Source: Channallabes apus (Eukaryota; Chordata; Actinopteri; Siluriformes; Clariidae). From it: 64,000 nt of DNA. Below the pieces are notes generated by a model, which did no database searches, had not been told where the DNA came from, and saw nothing but the letters and a program-made list of their open reading frames with translations. Made by a program: the position numbers and the translations under genes. Each line of letters starts with the position of its first letter. The stretch's first letter is position 1. The DNA is taken from the NCBI GenBank assembly GCA_030522415.1, contig CM060126.1, forward strand, positions 1,572,333 to 1,636,332. The letters run 5' to 3'. Below are positions 1 to 12,175 of this stretch, piece by piece.

Positions 1-1390
1 TACTTTACATACACTACAGCTTTTGACACTATTGATCATAGTATTCTTCTTCACAGATTAGAAAATGTAGTAAGAATTAAGGGAAGGGCCCTCTCGTGGC
101 TCAGATCCTATTTGACTGATCGTATTCAGTTTGTAGATTTAAATGGTGCTGCATGTTCTAAAGTGGAGTTTGGTGTTCCACAGGGTTCAGTTTTAGGCCC
201 ACTGCTTTTTTTCTCTTTACATGCTTCCTCTGCGCAACATAATTCATAAGCATGGTATTAGTTTTCATTGTTATGCTGATGACACACAGTTATATGCCTC
301 AGCAAAACTAGATGAGAAAAACCAGCTTATTAAAGTTGAGCAATGTGTGCAGGACATAAGAGATTGGATGTTAATTAACTACCTTCTGCTTAATCCTAAT
401 AAGACAGAAGTTCTATTCATAGGACCACAAGCAGTTAGAAGCAAGCTTTCTGATCACACTGTAACTTTAAATGGCCTTTCTGTTCCATCATGTGCAACAG
501 TAAAAGACCTCGGCGTGATTATAGATTCCAGCCTTTCATTTGAAGCTCATGTAGATAATATCACCAGGATAGCATTCTTTCACCTCAGAAATATTGCCAA
601 GATAAGAAATATATTGTCACTAAATGATGCAGAAAAACTAGTTCATGCTTTTATCACCTCTAGGTTGGACTACTGTAACACCTTACTGTCTGGTTGTTCA
701 ACTAGGTGTATGAACAAGCTTCAGTTAGTCCAGAATGCAGCAGAGAGAGTCCTCACTAGAACCAGAAGATACGAGCACATCACCCCTATCCTATCTTCAC
801 TGCATTGGCTCCCTGTGAAATTTGTAAATACTACTATTGATGTATAAAGCATTAAATGGTCTCGCGCCGCAGTATCTGAGTGAACTGCTAGTGTCTTACG
901 ATCCGCCATGCCTACTTCGATCAAAGGATGCAGGCTGCTTGTCAGTACCGCATATTATGAAAACTACACCTGGGGGCAGAGCTTTTTCTTACAAAGCCCC
1001 AAAATTATGGAATAGTCTTCCAAATAGTGTTCGGGACTCAGACACAGTCTCAGTGTTTAAGTCTAGACTAAAAACCTATTTATTTAATCGAGCATTTTTA
1101 TAAATAGATTTGCCTTAGGTAAAGGAGCAGATCTGGGGGACTCATGGACGTAGAGTATTATGGTGAACTGGTATGTTTAGATGCTGTCTTCCTCAGTCTC
1201 ATTTGATCACTCAGGTTTGTTGATGGTGAAGTGATTGGTTGCTTTACACCTAATGTCTATTTATTCTTCTGGTTCTCCCTTTTAGTTATGTTGTTATAGT
1301 TAGTGCCGGTGTCTCTGCTTGCACTCTACACTAAATATACATTCACATTATACATTGTTTGATTGTGAAGAAGAAGAATTATTATTATTA
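1..1390 (+). mobile_element. L2-type non-LTR retrotransposon, 5'-truncated, decayed
   Basis: This is a reverse-transcriptase remnant of a LINE. The first 210 bases read [13 protein letters not shown], then the [13 protein letters not shown] motif. A one-base gain in a T-run near 206-212 shifts the frame, and the catalytic YADDTQLY motif follows at about 273-296. The chain runs on to SLHWLPVKF near 820, where bases are missing and the frame changes. It resumes at 837-1103 with MYKALNGLAPQYL and the C-terminal PKLWNSLPNSVRDS region typical of fish L2-like LINEs. The 3'UTR runs to a GAAGAAGAA/TTATTA tail near 1370-1390. The endonuclease and ORF1 lie outside the window or are lost. It cannot make a functional protein. 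The same family recurs inverted at 54825-55205. Confidence 0.85.
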
Positions 1391-1583
1391 TAAAAGATCT
1401 GCATTATTTTATTACTTTATCCTCACTGAATTAATCATGACCTCTACTGTAGGTTACATTTTTAGTTTAATTTAGTTAGATTTCTTCCACTATAAATGCT
1501 GTCCTGTATGAATAAACATTAATTAAAATAAAAAAATAAAAATATTTAAATATGGAAATAAATAAATAAAAATAAGTGATTGA

Positions 1584-1605
1584 GATATATATATATATAT
1601 ATACA

Positions 1606-1654
<49 letters not shown>
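1584..1654. repeat. (TA)n microsatellite
   Basis: Nearly pure TA repeat of about 70 bp, broken once by CAG. Confidence 0.95.
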
Positions 1655-1655
<1 letters not shown>

Positions 1656-2195
1656 TTTTTAAAAATAGATTAATTGGATTTACTATAAAAATTTAATAAA
1701 TATAAGAAATGCATTTACCTTTAAACTTATATACTTGTGTTTATATCACTTGTGTTAATATCACTAAGAATTGTAATCTTGTATAGTAAATTTAAGTAAG
1801 TAAAATATTTATGAAATATCTCTGAATCAACACATAATAATGACTTTAAACATATATATAAATTAAGATAAAAATATTTAGCAGTAATCCCATCTGTTGA
1901 AAATTTAATTTTTGCAATTTGTAAATTAGTGCACATTTACTGCACAGACGACCAATTAGCATTAGCATAGATTTGTTTTCATCCTTCCCACACGCATACA
2001 CAGGTGTCTGTAAGGTCACAGCAGTGGTCAGTGTCTCCTTAACCATCACACCCTCCTCAACACTTCACAGACACCCCAGTGATGGGAGAGATGATGGTTG
2101 CCATGGCAACCCAGAGTCGATTTGCAATGGCAGATTCACAGGCTCTCAAACGCTCACGGCTGATCTATGTGTGCTTTATCAGAGAGCACCAGCCT

Positions 2196-2279
2196 CGTCT
2201 CTCTCTCTCTCTCACTTACACACACACATGCAAACGTATACATTCTGAAGTATGCATGAACATAAGTAGCATTCCAAAG

Positions 2280-2323
<44 letters not shown>

Positions 2324-2332
2324 GAGAGAGAG
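2196..2332. repeat. (TC)n, (CA)n and (GA)n cluster
   Basis: A (TC)n run at about 2197-2213 is followed by a short CA run and a (GA)n run at 2283-2332. The TC and GA tracts are mutually complementary and could fold into a hairpin. Confidence 0.9.
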
Positions 2333-4740
2333 AAATGTTGCAGGACATGAATCCCCACCTGTCCAATCAGAATCCAGAAACTGAAAGGGATGTGGTGTAG
2401 AAAAAAAAAGATTGAATAATATGCAGAGGGTGGAACTGGAGGTGTTGGATGGTCCTGTAAATCTCATGAGTTGCTCTTTGTGCCTCCACTCACTCTCCTT
2501 TAGAACAGCCTCAAATAACTAAGGCTGGATTTACGCCGTGTAGCGTCGCGGTTTTCTGTCATCCTGTGCAGCTTCAAGTCACAGAAAAAAGACTTAATTG
2601 ATCGTTTTTTAAAGATCTTTCTTTGAATGGTTGAATATTTTAACCAAATCAAATGGTTTATTCAAATCAGTATCGTACTGTAATATAAATATGCACTAGA
2701 CACTTCCAGAAAAAAATACATAACAAGCATAATTTTAGCGCATAGTTTTCCAGGGTTGAATCCCAATGTTAGACAGAAAACTAGTGCACTATGTAGGGTT
2801 TACAATCCCTTGTTCCACACACCAAGTAGTGCCCTTGATCAGGGATTAGAGAGAGATTTGGAATTCATCAATGTGCTAGTTAGCTTTGTAGCTCACTTTA
2901 CCCGTAAACAACTCGGACGGTTCAGAGGCGATTTGTAACGACTTTATCAGTGATTATTAAGGAGACAGCGTGTTAACATAACGTTATCAGATGTGTGTTC
3001 TTCGCTAATTTGAGATAATTAACTACGAATCCTAACCTAAGCATTTGTATGCTTCAGCTTCCTGTTTTTGGCATCAATGGCGATATTTGTGCAATTGTGC
3101 AATAGTCTTAGTCGTATATTTATATACCAGTGTTGTTTTGCTAATTTCGACTCATTCCCTGAAAACCTTGAGTTTTTTCAAGAAACTACAAAGAAAACTG
3201 TTGAAAAATATTGTTGTGTTGTTGCTCCTGTTTGCACATTTGCACAGTGCACTTTATGTTGTCGTTTGCTGTCTTCTTTTGTCTTTTTATATAGTTTTGT
3301 TAACTTATGGTTTTCATTTGTTGTCTTAGCTAGTCAGCTAATTAGGTGTCTTAGCTAGTTAGTTAGTTTTATTAATGTATGTTGTATGTACAGTATGTAG
3401 TCCTGGAGGAACGTTTCATTTCAAGCCTACAGTAGTTGCCTTGACTTGACTATATATGTCACTTATCATTCCTATTTTTGATCTGCTGTATTTGTATAAA
3501 ATTTAATGAATGAGAGAATTCTTTAAGAAGTTTTAAGACAAGCTAGAGGAGCAAATCAAGCCAACTTTAACTTTTTAGCTTTACATCCAAGTACAAAAAA
3601 AATCCCAAACAATCGAAGAAAATCCCAGCTAGAATACAGTAGATAATATTATATCATCTCTATGTTCATGTGCAGGAACCATGCTCTCTTCACAGAGCGA
3701 GATCTTTGTAAAACAGTCAACAAGAGAGTCTTCTTCATCCTCACATGGGAGATGTACGACAGCGCCAAGCCTGCGAGACAGCTAGTAACCAAATCTCTGG
3801 TGATACTGCGCTGGAACATTAGCATAAACAGAGCGCCTGTGGGGAAGAAGCGGAGAGCACCGCATAACAAGGCAGGCTTGTTTACACAGAGGTGTAACAT
3901 CGAGAATAGAGTTAACCCATGCTGATTGGATAAAAATGTCGCTAATTTAGTTGTTCCTCTCGTTCTCGGTGCTTATGCTAACCGACCAAATGCTACATTG
4001 GCATGCAGACGAGTGAAACTCGAGAAAGTGGTGTTTGTTTCGGTTTTATTCAGAGCAGAGGTGGTGAAATACAACATGCAAGATAATTTTATCCCAAAAT
4101 AATGACAACGATGCAACCAAGCAGCTAGCAGACTTTTATTTCACTCTATTTAATATATTTTTTAATACATAAAATAATGTATATTTGTTTTTGGAGAAGT
4201 CCTTGGTGAATCAAAGGAACTTTTTTTTTTTTTTTTATTAAAGTGTTTAAGCAAGTCTAGTTTAATCTAGTCAATAAACCTTCAAACATCAAAAGTAATT
4301 TTTTATATATTTAAAATGTATAAACACAACCATGTGTTTAATAAAAAGAAGACTCAAAATTCTCCCATAAAAGGATGATGTAAATCACACGTCTTCTAGG
4401 AGCAATCTTCAAGGTGAAAAAAAAGTTTATTTTCTTCCAGAAATAACCAGGAGCACATGTAGAGCTTGGCCTCAGCACGTGTGTGTGTTTGTTCACATAG
4501 TGAAAATGTCACTATGTGATATGCCGATTCTCCAGTGAGCAAAAAAAAACACTCTGTTTTTCATTATAACTAAACGCAGATTAGCTCGATGAGAAACTAC
4601 CACTGCTGCTCCTGACACACACGTCATCTGTTGACCAGCCGAATGACGTCCCTTAATAAGTTCTGTGGGCGGAGCTTTGTGTCCAGAGAAATGTTAAACT
4701 TGACTAATCCTGATTAATGCACCTTTAAAGTCTCGTTTGA

Positions 4741-4985
4741 AAGTGAGAGTGGCGTAGTGGTAAAATGCTCGCCGCCCTATGATCCGGAAATCGCGAGCTC
4801 GATTCCCGGGTGATGCTGTAACCTCTAGCAGCTGCAGGTTTAGGTGGGACGAGAGGTACTTGGTGCTCCCACATTAATCACGGCTCTACAGCCAATCAGG
4901 GGTGTCTGTGAGCTATCCCCTCTGGGAGGAGAGGATAGCACTGTTCATCGAGTGTGTTACGTCGCCCCTCTTCTTTTTTTTGAAT
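4741..4985 (+). mobile_element. tRNA-derived SINE
   Basis: The head carries a pol III A box TGGCGTAGTGG (4750-4760) and a B box GCTCGATTCCC (4797-4807), spaced as in a tRNA. A tRNA-unrelated body of about 170 bp follows and ends in a T-rich tract. No coding capacity. Family name not assigned. Confidence 0.75.
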
Positions 4986-5181
4986 AATGCTCACAATTAA
5001 ATAATTTAAATCATCAAACAAATGTTAATATTACACAAAGATAACCAGATTAAATACATAATGAATTCTGCCCTCTACCAGAAAATCCAGAAGGAGAATG
5101 TTCGCCAATCAGTTCATGACCTCATGCTCAAGTGCAGCACATAGGGCCAGGTAGGTTTGGACAGCTTTTTATCATTTAATA

Positions 5182-6613
5182 CAAACCGGATTCCAAAAAA
5201 GTTGGGACACTAAACAAATTGTGAATAAAAACTGAATGCAATGATGTGGAGATGGCAAATGTCAATATTTTATTAAGGATAGAACAAAAGTTTAATCCTA
5301 GAAAATTTATCATTTTAAAGGAAAAATATGTTGATTCCAAATTTCACGGTGTCAATAAATCCCAAAAAAAGTTGGGACAAGTAGCAATAAGAGGCGGGAA
5401 AAAGTAAATTTGAGCATAACGAAGAGCTGGAAGACCAATTAACAGTAATTAGGTTAATTGGCAACATGATTGGGTATAAAAAGAGCTTCTCAGAGTGGCA
5501 GTGTCTCTCAGAAGCCAAGATGGGTAGAGGATCACCAATTCCCACAATGTTGCGCAGAAAGATAGTGGAGCAATATCAGAAAGGTGTTACCCAGCGAAAA
5601 ATTGCAAAGACTTTGCAGTTATCATCATCAACTGTGCATAATATCATCCGAAGATTCAGAGAATCTGGAACAATCTCTGTGCGTAAGGGTCAAGGGCGTA
5701 AAACCATACTGGATGCCCGTGATCTCCGGGCCCTTAAACGACACTGCACCACAAACAGGAATGCTACTGTAAAGGAAATCACAGAATGGGCTCAGGAATA
5801 CTTCCAGAAACCATCGTCAGTGAACACAATCCACCGTGCCATCCGCCGTTGCCAGCTGAAACTCTACAGTGCAAAGAAGAAGCCATTTCTAAGCAAGATC
5901 CACAAGCACAGGCGTTTTCATTGGGCCAGGGATCATTTAAAATGGAGTGTGGCAAAATGGAAGACTGTTCTGTGGTCAGACGAGTCACGATTCGAAGTTC
6001 TTGTTGGAAATGTGGGACGCCATGTCATCCGGACCAAAGAGGACAAGGACAACCCAAGTTGTTCAGTTCAGAAGCCTGAATCTCTGATGGTATGGGGTTG
6101 CATGAGTGCGTGTGGCATGGGCAGCTTGCATGTCTGGAAAGGCACCATCAATGCAGAACAATATATTCAGGTTCTAGAACAACATCTAGTCATCTCTTTC
6201 AGGGAAGACCCTGCATTTTTCAACAAGATAATGCCAGACCACATTCTGCATCAATCACAACATCATGGCTGCGTAGGAGAAGGATCCGGGTACTGAAATG
6301 GCCAGTCTGCAGTCCAGATCTTTCCCCTATAGAGAACATTTGGCGCATCATAAAGAGGAAGGTGCGACAAAGAAGGCCCAAGACGATTGAACAGTTAGAG
6401 GCCTGTATTAGACAAGAATGGGAGAGCATTCCTATTTCTAAACTTGAGAAACTGGTCTCCTCGGTCCCCAGATGTCTGTTGAGTGTTGTAAGAAGAAGGG
6501 GAGATGCCACACAGTGGCATTAAAATGATTTAAAATTTCCATTAAAATGAGAAATTTTCTCAGTTTAAACTTTTGTTCCGTGATTTATGTTCTATTCTGA
6601 ATAAAATATTGAC
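5182..6613 (+). mobile_element. Tc1-like transposon, right end lost
   Basis: The left end starts after TA (5180-5181). Its inner terminal repeat, around 5260-5289 (GTCAATATTTTATT), is matched inverted near 6588-6613. The outer part of the right terminal repeat is missing, because the sequence switches at about 6614 to an unrelated mariner-like remnant. The transposase frame is also shifted, so the copy can neither be excised normally nor encode its own enzyme. Confidence 0.85.
5466..6523 (+). pseudogene. Tc1-like transposase, frameshifted
   Basis: The product would be a DD34E cut-and-paste transposase acting on the element's own ends. Frame one (5466 to about 6200) has the N-terminal helix-turn-helix DNA-binding region, with KGVTQRKIAKTLQLSSSTV near residues 39-57, and the first catalytic Asp in LWSDESRFEV. 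The frame is lost around 6190-6215. The second frame (to 6523) carries the second Asp in FQQDNARPH and the catalytic Glu in SPDLSPIENIW. All catalytic residues survive but in two frames. The start is the first ATG of the long frame; a second in-frame ATG at 5520 (MGRGSPIP) is the more family-like start. Confidence 0.85.
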
Positions 6614-6644
6614 AAGGCCTGAAGAGATCCATCATTTCTACATG

Positions 6645-6782
6645 CTTGGGCCATTGAAGGAATTCCTGGGAGGCCGATGTTTCAGACATGAAGCAGACAG
6701 TCCGATCATGGCTCCGGCGTACTGAGAAAACTTTCTACCTTGATGGTGTCCAAGCACTAGTGAAACACTGGGATAAGTAGTA
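6645..6782 (+). pseudogene. mariner-type transposase C-terminal fragment
   Basis: After a frame change, the reading GPLKEFLGG, TVRSWLRRTEKTFYLDG and LVKHWDK, ending at a TAG, matches the C-terminal layout of mariner/SETMAR-like transposases (a GPLK block, then WL, FY.DG and a W.K block). It abuts the broken right end of the Tc1 copy at about 6613. Assignment rests on motif memory only. Confidence 0.5.
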
Positions 6783-8045
6783 TAAATAAAGGGTGTTTTT
6801 AATCATGTTCTGCTATTCTATACAATCCAAAGTTCAGCTTTGACTGGAACGACCCTCGTCTACTTATTGCAGCTTTTCTATAGCTGGAAATTGCACATTA
6901 ATGCTGATGATGGACTACATCACACATCTGCAGACACACAGCGTCAGAACAATACACATTAATCTGACTGTTTAATTTTAAAAGGTGAATGCGATGTTTG
7001 GTTCCGTGCCCGTGTAAAAAAGGTGGCTTGGTGAATGGTTCAACTTTTTGGTGCTGGGATGCTACTGAATGAAAGGCTGTATGAATTTGATTTTGGCAAT
7101 AAAGTCAGAGAAGAAATCACAGGCTCACACTGGAGGGTTCGGGAATGAAAGTGTAGAGTTTTCCCCGTTGGGAATAACGGCTGTGTCCTCGCACGCTCTC
7201 TGAAGAGGAAATCATTTCACTAGGCTTTTTTTTTTTTTTTTGACAGGAAAAAGTGATTATTTAAATTTCTCCACTCCTGCTGATTGGTATAATTTTGGAA
7301 GGCAGTATCGGCTCGGCGTCTGGAGAGTTAATTAGCTGTAATGTCTTAGCGGTGGGTCTGACGGATGTGGGAGACCGGCCGATCTACTCCACCGCTTCCT
7401 TTCCTGCTACAATTAAAGTCACGTTGCTTTTTTTTTTTTTATTCAGTTCCTGTGAGAGTCTGAAGCTGGAGTGATAAAAGGTAGAAGAAATAGAGGGCTA
7501 CAGCAGGGGGAATTCTCGTGGCTCAATCTGTGCGTCATTTTTCTTTTTCCTTTTCTTTCTTAAAGGCTACCAGGGTTTTTCTTGTGAACAGATTTGTTCT
7601 TGCTAGCACTTGTTTGCAACACACTTGTTTGCAATACTGACAGAAATCATCACATGACTTTAATGCGACAAACAACATTTAAACATAGTATTTATTAACA
7701 AGATGCAAATCAGCACAAAGCAACAAAGTGATTAGCTGTCCTGTGCAGCCACGCAGCGTTTCTTACCACTAACTTTTGTTCCTACCTGAAATCATACTTC
7801 ATAAGTATTTGTAGAGATGTTTAAAAGATAAATTAAGGTATGAAAGGAAGTAAGAAGTAACTGAGTGTACGTCGCTAGCCAGGGAGCTAATTTAAATAAC
7901 AAACACAATAATTTGTCCACACTATTAAGCTGTGTTTAGCTAGTTAGTTTAAGAATTAACTACAACAGTTTTTATCTAGACAGGCCACACCCACAAGCCA
8001 GGAATTCCTATAAAATAATTAGCATAATGTTAGCGGCATGTTCAA
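6783..8045. other. Intergenic, unique-looking
   Basis: No gene. The stretch 7240-7440 is mixed-composition, non-repetitive DNA with a homeodomain-type TTAATTAGCTGTAAT core near 7330. It could be a conserved non-coding element, but nothing in the sequence alone proves this. Confidence 0.35.
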
Positions 8046-8047
8046 GA

Positions 8048-8085
8048 TTCGAGGAACTTTATTAATCCCAGAGGGAAATTGTTTA
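8048..8085 (-). mobile_element. LINE 3' tail fragment
   Basis: The text GAACTTTATTAATCCCAGAG followed by GGAAATT resembles a 3'-terminal motif of fish LINEs, here in inverse orientation. Too short to classify. Confidence 0.35.
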
Positions 8086-8590
8086 TGCTCGGTTACAGGT
8101 GCTCACAGTTGTTATCTAAGGAAAGGTAGTAAAGGTAATAAATAATAATAATAATCTCCCAAAAAAAAAAAAAAAACTGCATGGTTTGAAAGGGTGACCT
8201 TACTTGTTAAATACAAAATAAAGTTATAAATAAATAATAGAAGGAACGTATAATAAAAAGTAAAAACACACGAAAGTTCCGAGAGCAACCGTACCAAGCT
8301 GCTGCACGCTCGCGCATGCGCAAACTTTTGATGTTGAGAAATCTCACCTAAAATGAAAAATAATATTAGTTTCAACACCAGAACTACATATTTAACATAA
8401 CCTTTAGTCCGTTAGTGATGACAACATGATGACTATGATGCTACTGTAGTTCGTACTGAAAATCCCCACAAATTAACATAATATCCTGAATGAAAAATAA
8501 AGAAATACATCTCACGTGTTATTATTGTCTTTTTAATTCTTTACCATCAAGTGATTGTTAACTATTTGTGTTGCTTGCGATGAGCTTTCG

Positions 8591-8762
8591 CGGCACGGTG
8601 GTGTAGTGGTTAGCACTACTAAGCACTACTAAGGTCGCCTTGCACCTCCAGGGTCCGGGTTCGATTCCCATCTCTGTGTGCATGGAGTTTGCATGTTCTA
8701 CCTGTGCTTGGTGGGTTTCCTCCGGGTACTCTGGTTTCCTCCCACAGTCCAAAGCAGATGTA
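8591..8762 (+). mobile_element. tRNA-derived SINE (widespread teleost type)
   Basis: A box TGGTGTAGTGG at 8599-8609 and B box GGTTCGATTCC at 8658-8668, followed by the body with GTGGGTTTCCTCCGGGTACT and TTTCCTCCCACAGTCCAAAG. The 3' part is truncated. A local duplication of TAAGCACTACTAAG sits between the boxes. Inverted relatives occur at 13985, 20098, 22589 and 63405. Confidence 0.85.
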
Positions 8763-9579
8763 ACAAAAACAATAAGAAGAACAGCTGCACATTCCACCAC
8801 TTTTGATACAGTTAACCAAGCCAAACTTTTTAGAAACTTTTTATTGTTTCATTTATTGTTTAATACTTAGAAGTTCCGTAATTTAGATTTTCTTTTTAAA
8901 TTTATTTATTTTTTTTTTTTATTGGCGCTCCATGTGATCGCCACTGTGCAAGAAGTCGTTGTTCATTCTCGTTATCATCCCCATTTTCTAAAGCTGACAC
9001 GATTTGTTATCCAAAAATAATTACTACGCTTTGACTGACAGGTGTCCACCAGGGGGCGGGCTGTCAGTGCGTCTCACATTCCCTCACTGCTCTGATTGCA
9101 ATTCAGCTCATGTGGGTTTTGCTAACAGCTGCTTTTGTAGCAAGGTGAAGTGGCGCATTAAGAAAAACACTAGACTACAAATGACTTTTGATTAGCATTG
9201 ACAGTCCAATTCGAAGCTGAATCTGTAAGCAGAGACCCTGACCATACACCAGCCCTGCATTTCGCACAAAGAATATGAATGAGTCTGAAAGGAAGAAATA
9301 AAGTATATATGAGATGTATTTATAAAACAGAGCTGTCATCTAATGCTAGAGATCCTAATGCTAGAAACAAAGACGTAGCAGGAAAGGTCTGACTTTCATT
9401 TACCTGCATTAACACACAGCATTGTCCAGTAGGTTTACTGAGTTCTGGATTCTGATTGGTCAGAACAAATTGATTAGTTTTCTGTAACAGCTCTTTTCAG
9501 TAACGCAGGCTTATAGTAATCTGAAATTTCCAACATTATATAGCATATATTATAGCAAGGAGCATGTACACTGGACGTT

Positions 9580-9641
<62 letters not shown>

Positions 9642-9849
9642 CTATGAATGAACTGTGATTAGCTGCAAACATTTGGTAAAGTGAGTTCAATTTCACTTGC
9701 CTGATTACTTCCAGACCTGTTGAATCAAGAAATCACCTAAATAGAACCTGTCTGACAAAGTCACTGATGCGTAAAGATCTCACTACATGCCATGATCTAA
9801 AGAAACAAATGAGGGTAATTTACATTAGCAATCTAGAAAGTGTTGTACA
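8763..9849. other. Intergenic with a (CA)n array
   Basis: No gene. Contains a (CA)29 array at 9580-9638 and, near 9435-9475, a GAGTTCTGGATTCTGATTGG motif also seen around 23905-23940 (inverted) and 24962-24985. That motif is probably a dispersed non-autonomous repeat. Confidence 0.5.
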
Positions 9850-10073
9850 GTAGAGCCATTTTTAAGGCTTTTGGACTCCAGTGAACCGAGAGAGACATTA
9901 TTCTCAAATGGAGAAAACCTGGAACAGTGCCAAATCTTTTCAGGAGCGGCTGGCCGACCAAAATTACAAAAAACAACAAAATTTGCTGATCTGATTCATT
10001 TAAGTGTGACAAATATGCAATCCAATAAAAATCCAAAAAGTGGCACATATTTTTTAACACCACTGTACAGTAT
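9850..10073 (+). mobile_element. Tc1-like remnant, internally deleted
   Basis: Text at about 9871-9965 (ending AGGAGCGGCTGGCCGACC) matches the DNA-binding-domain region of Tc1 transposase genes. It jumps directly to a right terminal repeat ending AACACCACTGTA near 10072. The end resembles that of the intact element at 11958-13577, so this is a deletion derivative of the same or a sister family. Confidence 0.65.
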
Positions 10074-11164
10074 ATACATTTAACTTTATCTGATAATGTT
10101 CATGGAAGGAGTCTCCAGTGTCCGCACTGTGTAAGAGGTTAAACTGTAGATTTTAGGTTTTCTGACATCTTCATGAGGAAGGATTTTTACGCTTCTTTGC
10201 AATTTTTATAATTTTAACTAAATAAATGAGAGACTGCTGAGAAAACGACTGTTTATAGCTGCTGTTATGTGACAAGAGTTCATAACGATCTCATTTCAAG
10301 GACCTTAACTGTGACTATAAATGCATAAAAAGTACAACATGCTGTTCTGTAATTAACACAAAAAAACAAGTATAATAGTAAAGAAAGCATGAAAAATTGA
10401 CTTGAAATTTTTAGTTAAAAATTATTTACCTTACCAACTTATACAAAAATTATTTACCTTACTTATGGGAAATCATAATTTTTTTTAATGTATCTTATGA
10501 TGCATCTGTGTATTATTTTGGATGAGGTGGAGACGTGTGTAGAGGTTTGTGCTCCTAAGAAAAATCCTGAAATAGTATTTTTGTTATTCTTTAAACCTAA
10601 ATTAAGTTCATGCACCATAGCAGAACGAATCCAGAGTGGCTTGTTGTGCATCACCGTCCAGTAGCATTCGGTTAAAGTCAGAGCAGTGTCACACTGTAGA
10701 CATCACACTCACCATGAAGCTTAGAAGGAGCATCCATAATGCCCTGTGCTCTCAGGTCAGATCACATTTATGGCACTGATGAATTATTTTCGTTGCTAAG
10801 ATCCATATCACAATGCGACAAAGACCCCATGACATCCTAAAAATATTGAAGAACGCAGTGGGATTGGGGTCCAAATGGAAAAAATGTTAATCAATCAAGT
10901 TCATACTCCTTCCTAGCCGTGTCATTGTCAGGATCTCAATGTGTCTGTCATGTTAACACGCTGCACACGTGCCATAAATGCGGTAATCACCGTAAGAACG
11001 CCATGCCTACACATTATCTACAACATCGCACACACCTGCCATGGGCATAGCACAATCCTGAAGAGGGCGCTGTGAGAACTCCTCTGATGTAGTAATATGT
11101 CAGTGAAGTCCATAAGGAGAGTTAATTACACCATACCTGGTCAATGCTATCGTTATAAGAATAG
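10074..11164. other. Intergenic, no gene recognised
   Basis: AT-rich. It contains one copy of the dispersed GACTGTTTATAGCTGCTG motif (about 10246-10263), also found near 25413 and, inverted, near 33998 and 47232. Nothing else to annotate. Confidence 0.45.
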
Positions 11165-11408
11165 AAGAAGAATATTCAATTATTTGTCACATGTACTTTA
11201 CAGCACAGCCAAATGTCTTCTTCACATATCCCAATTAGGAAACTGGGGTCAGAGCGCAGGGTCAGCCAGCTTACAGCACCACTGGTGCAGATAGGGTTAA
11301 GGGCCATGCTCAAGGGCTCAACAGTGGCAACTTGGGATGCTGGGGTACGAACCCCCGACCTTCCGATCAGTAACCCACAGCCTTAACTGACTGAGCCACC
11401 ACTGTCCC
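11165..11408 (-). mobile_element. tRNA-derived SINE (second family)
   Basis: On the minus strand the head shows A box TGGCTCAGTCAG (complement of 11387-11398) and B box GGTTCGTACCC (complement of 11343-11353), then a body mentioning CACTGTTGAGCCCTTGAGCA. It differs from the 8591 family and resembles a SINE common in teleosts. Confidence 0.8.
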
Positions 11409-11849
11409 TACAACATGTGATAAGGCCCTAATTAATTCATCTTTCTGCGTCTTACTTTAACCTCACCAGGCTTGTTTTGAACATGACCAAAAAAAAACTG
11501 CATCAGCTTCACTTCAAGGCAGAGAATACTACACCCTTAGCGGATTCTATTGCGTTTCCAAGTTCTTACTGCGTTCACCAAAAATTTATTTATTTTTTTA
11601 TTTATTTAGTGCACATAGTGGAAATGTGGCTCACTGTGATGCAGTAACAGTGTAGCATTAAGAAAATATATAAAAATTGACAATGAATGAAAAATTTATT
11701 TTAAAAACTTAATAAAAATCAGAACAAAAATACAAATTTGAAGACACAAACCTTAAGGTGCTGAATCACAACGTGCAAGTTTTTTACAAATTCTGACTAT
11801 GCATTAAAAAATGTTGTTGATTTACTACTGTACGCCATGACATTAACTG

Positions 11850-11894
<45 letters not shown>

Positions 11895-11955
11895 ATGGTA
11901 GGATTTTCATTTTAGCAATCCTAAAATGTTGAATATTACTTTGACGACAACAAAC
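11409..11955. other. Intergenic with (TTA)n
   Basis: No gene; the only clear structure is a (TTA)n microsatellite at 11851-11893. Confidence 0.6.
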
Positions 11956-12175
11956 TACAGTGGTGTGAAAAACTATTTGCCCCCCTCCTGATTTCTTATT
12001 CTTTTACATGTTTGTCACACAAAATGTTTCTGATCATCAAACACATTTAACTATTAGTCAAAGATAACACAAGTAAACACAAAATGCAGTTTTTAAATGA
12101 GGGGTTTTATTATTTAGGGAGAAAAAAAATCCAAACCTACATGGCCCTGTGTGAAAAAGTAATTGCCCCCTTAAC

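Larger units (their letters stand above)
1391..4740. other. Intergenic, no gene recognised
   Basis: AT-rich sequence with simple repeats and a few short open frames (for example at 3662-3925) that show no domain, splice support or codon pattern I can defend. I see nothing else annotatable between the LINE and the SINE at 4741. Confidence 0.5.

Noticed and set aside
3662..3925. Possible small coding exon (87 codons)
   Set aside because: Open on both strands, with no recognisable motif and no convincing donor and acceptor pair.
8640..8870. 76-residue frame with a start codon
   Set aside because: It is read through the SINE body; the minus-strand frames of the same interval are equally artefactual.
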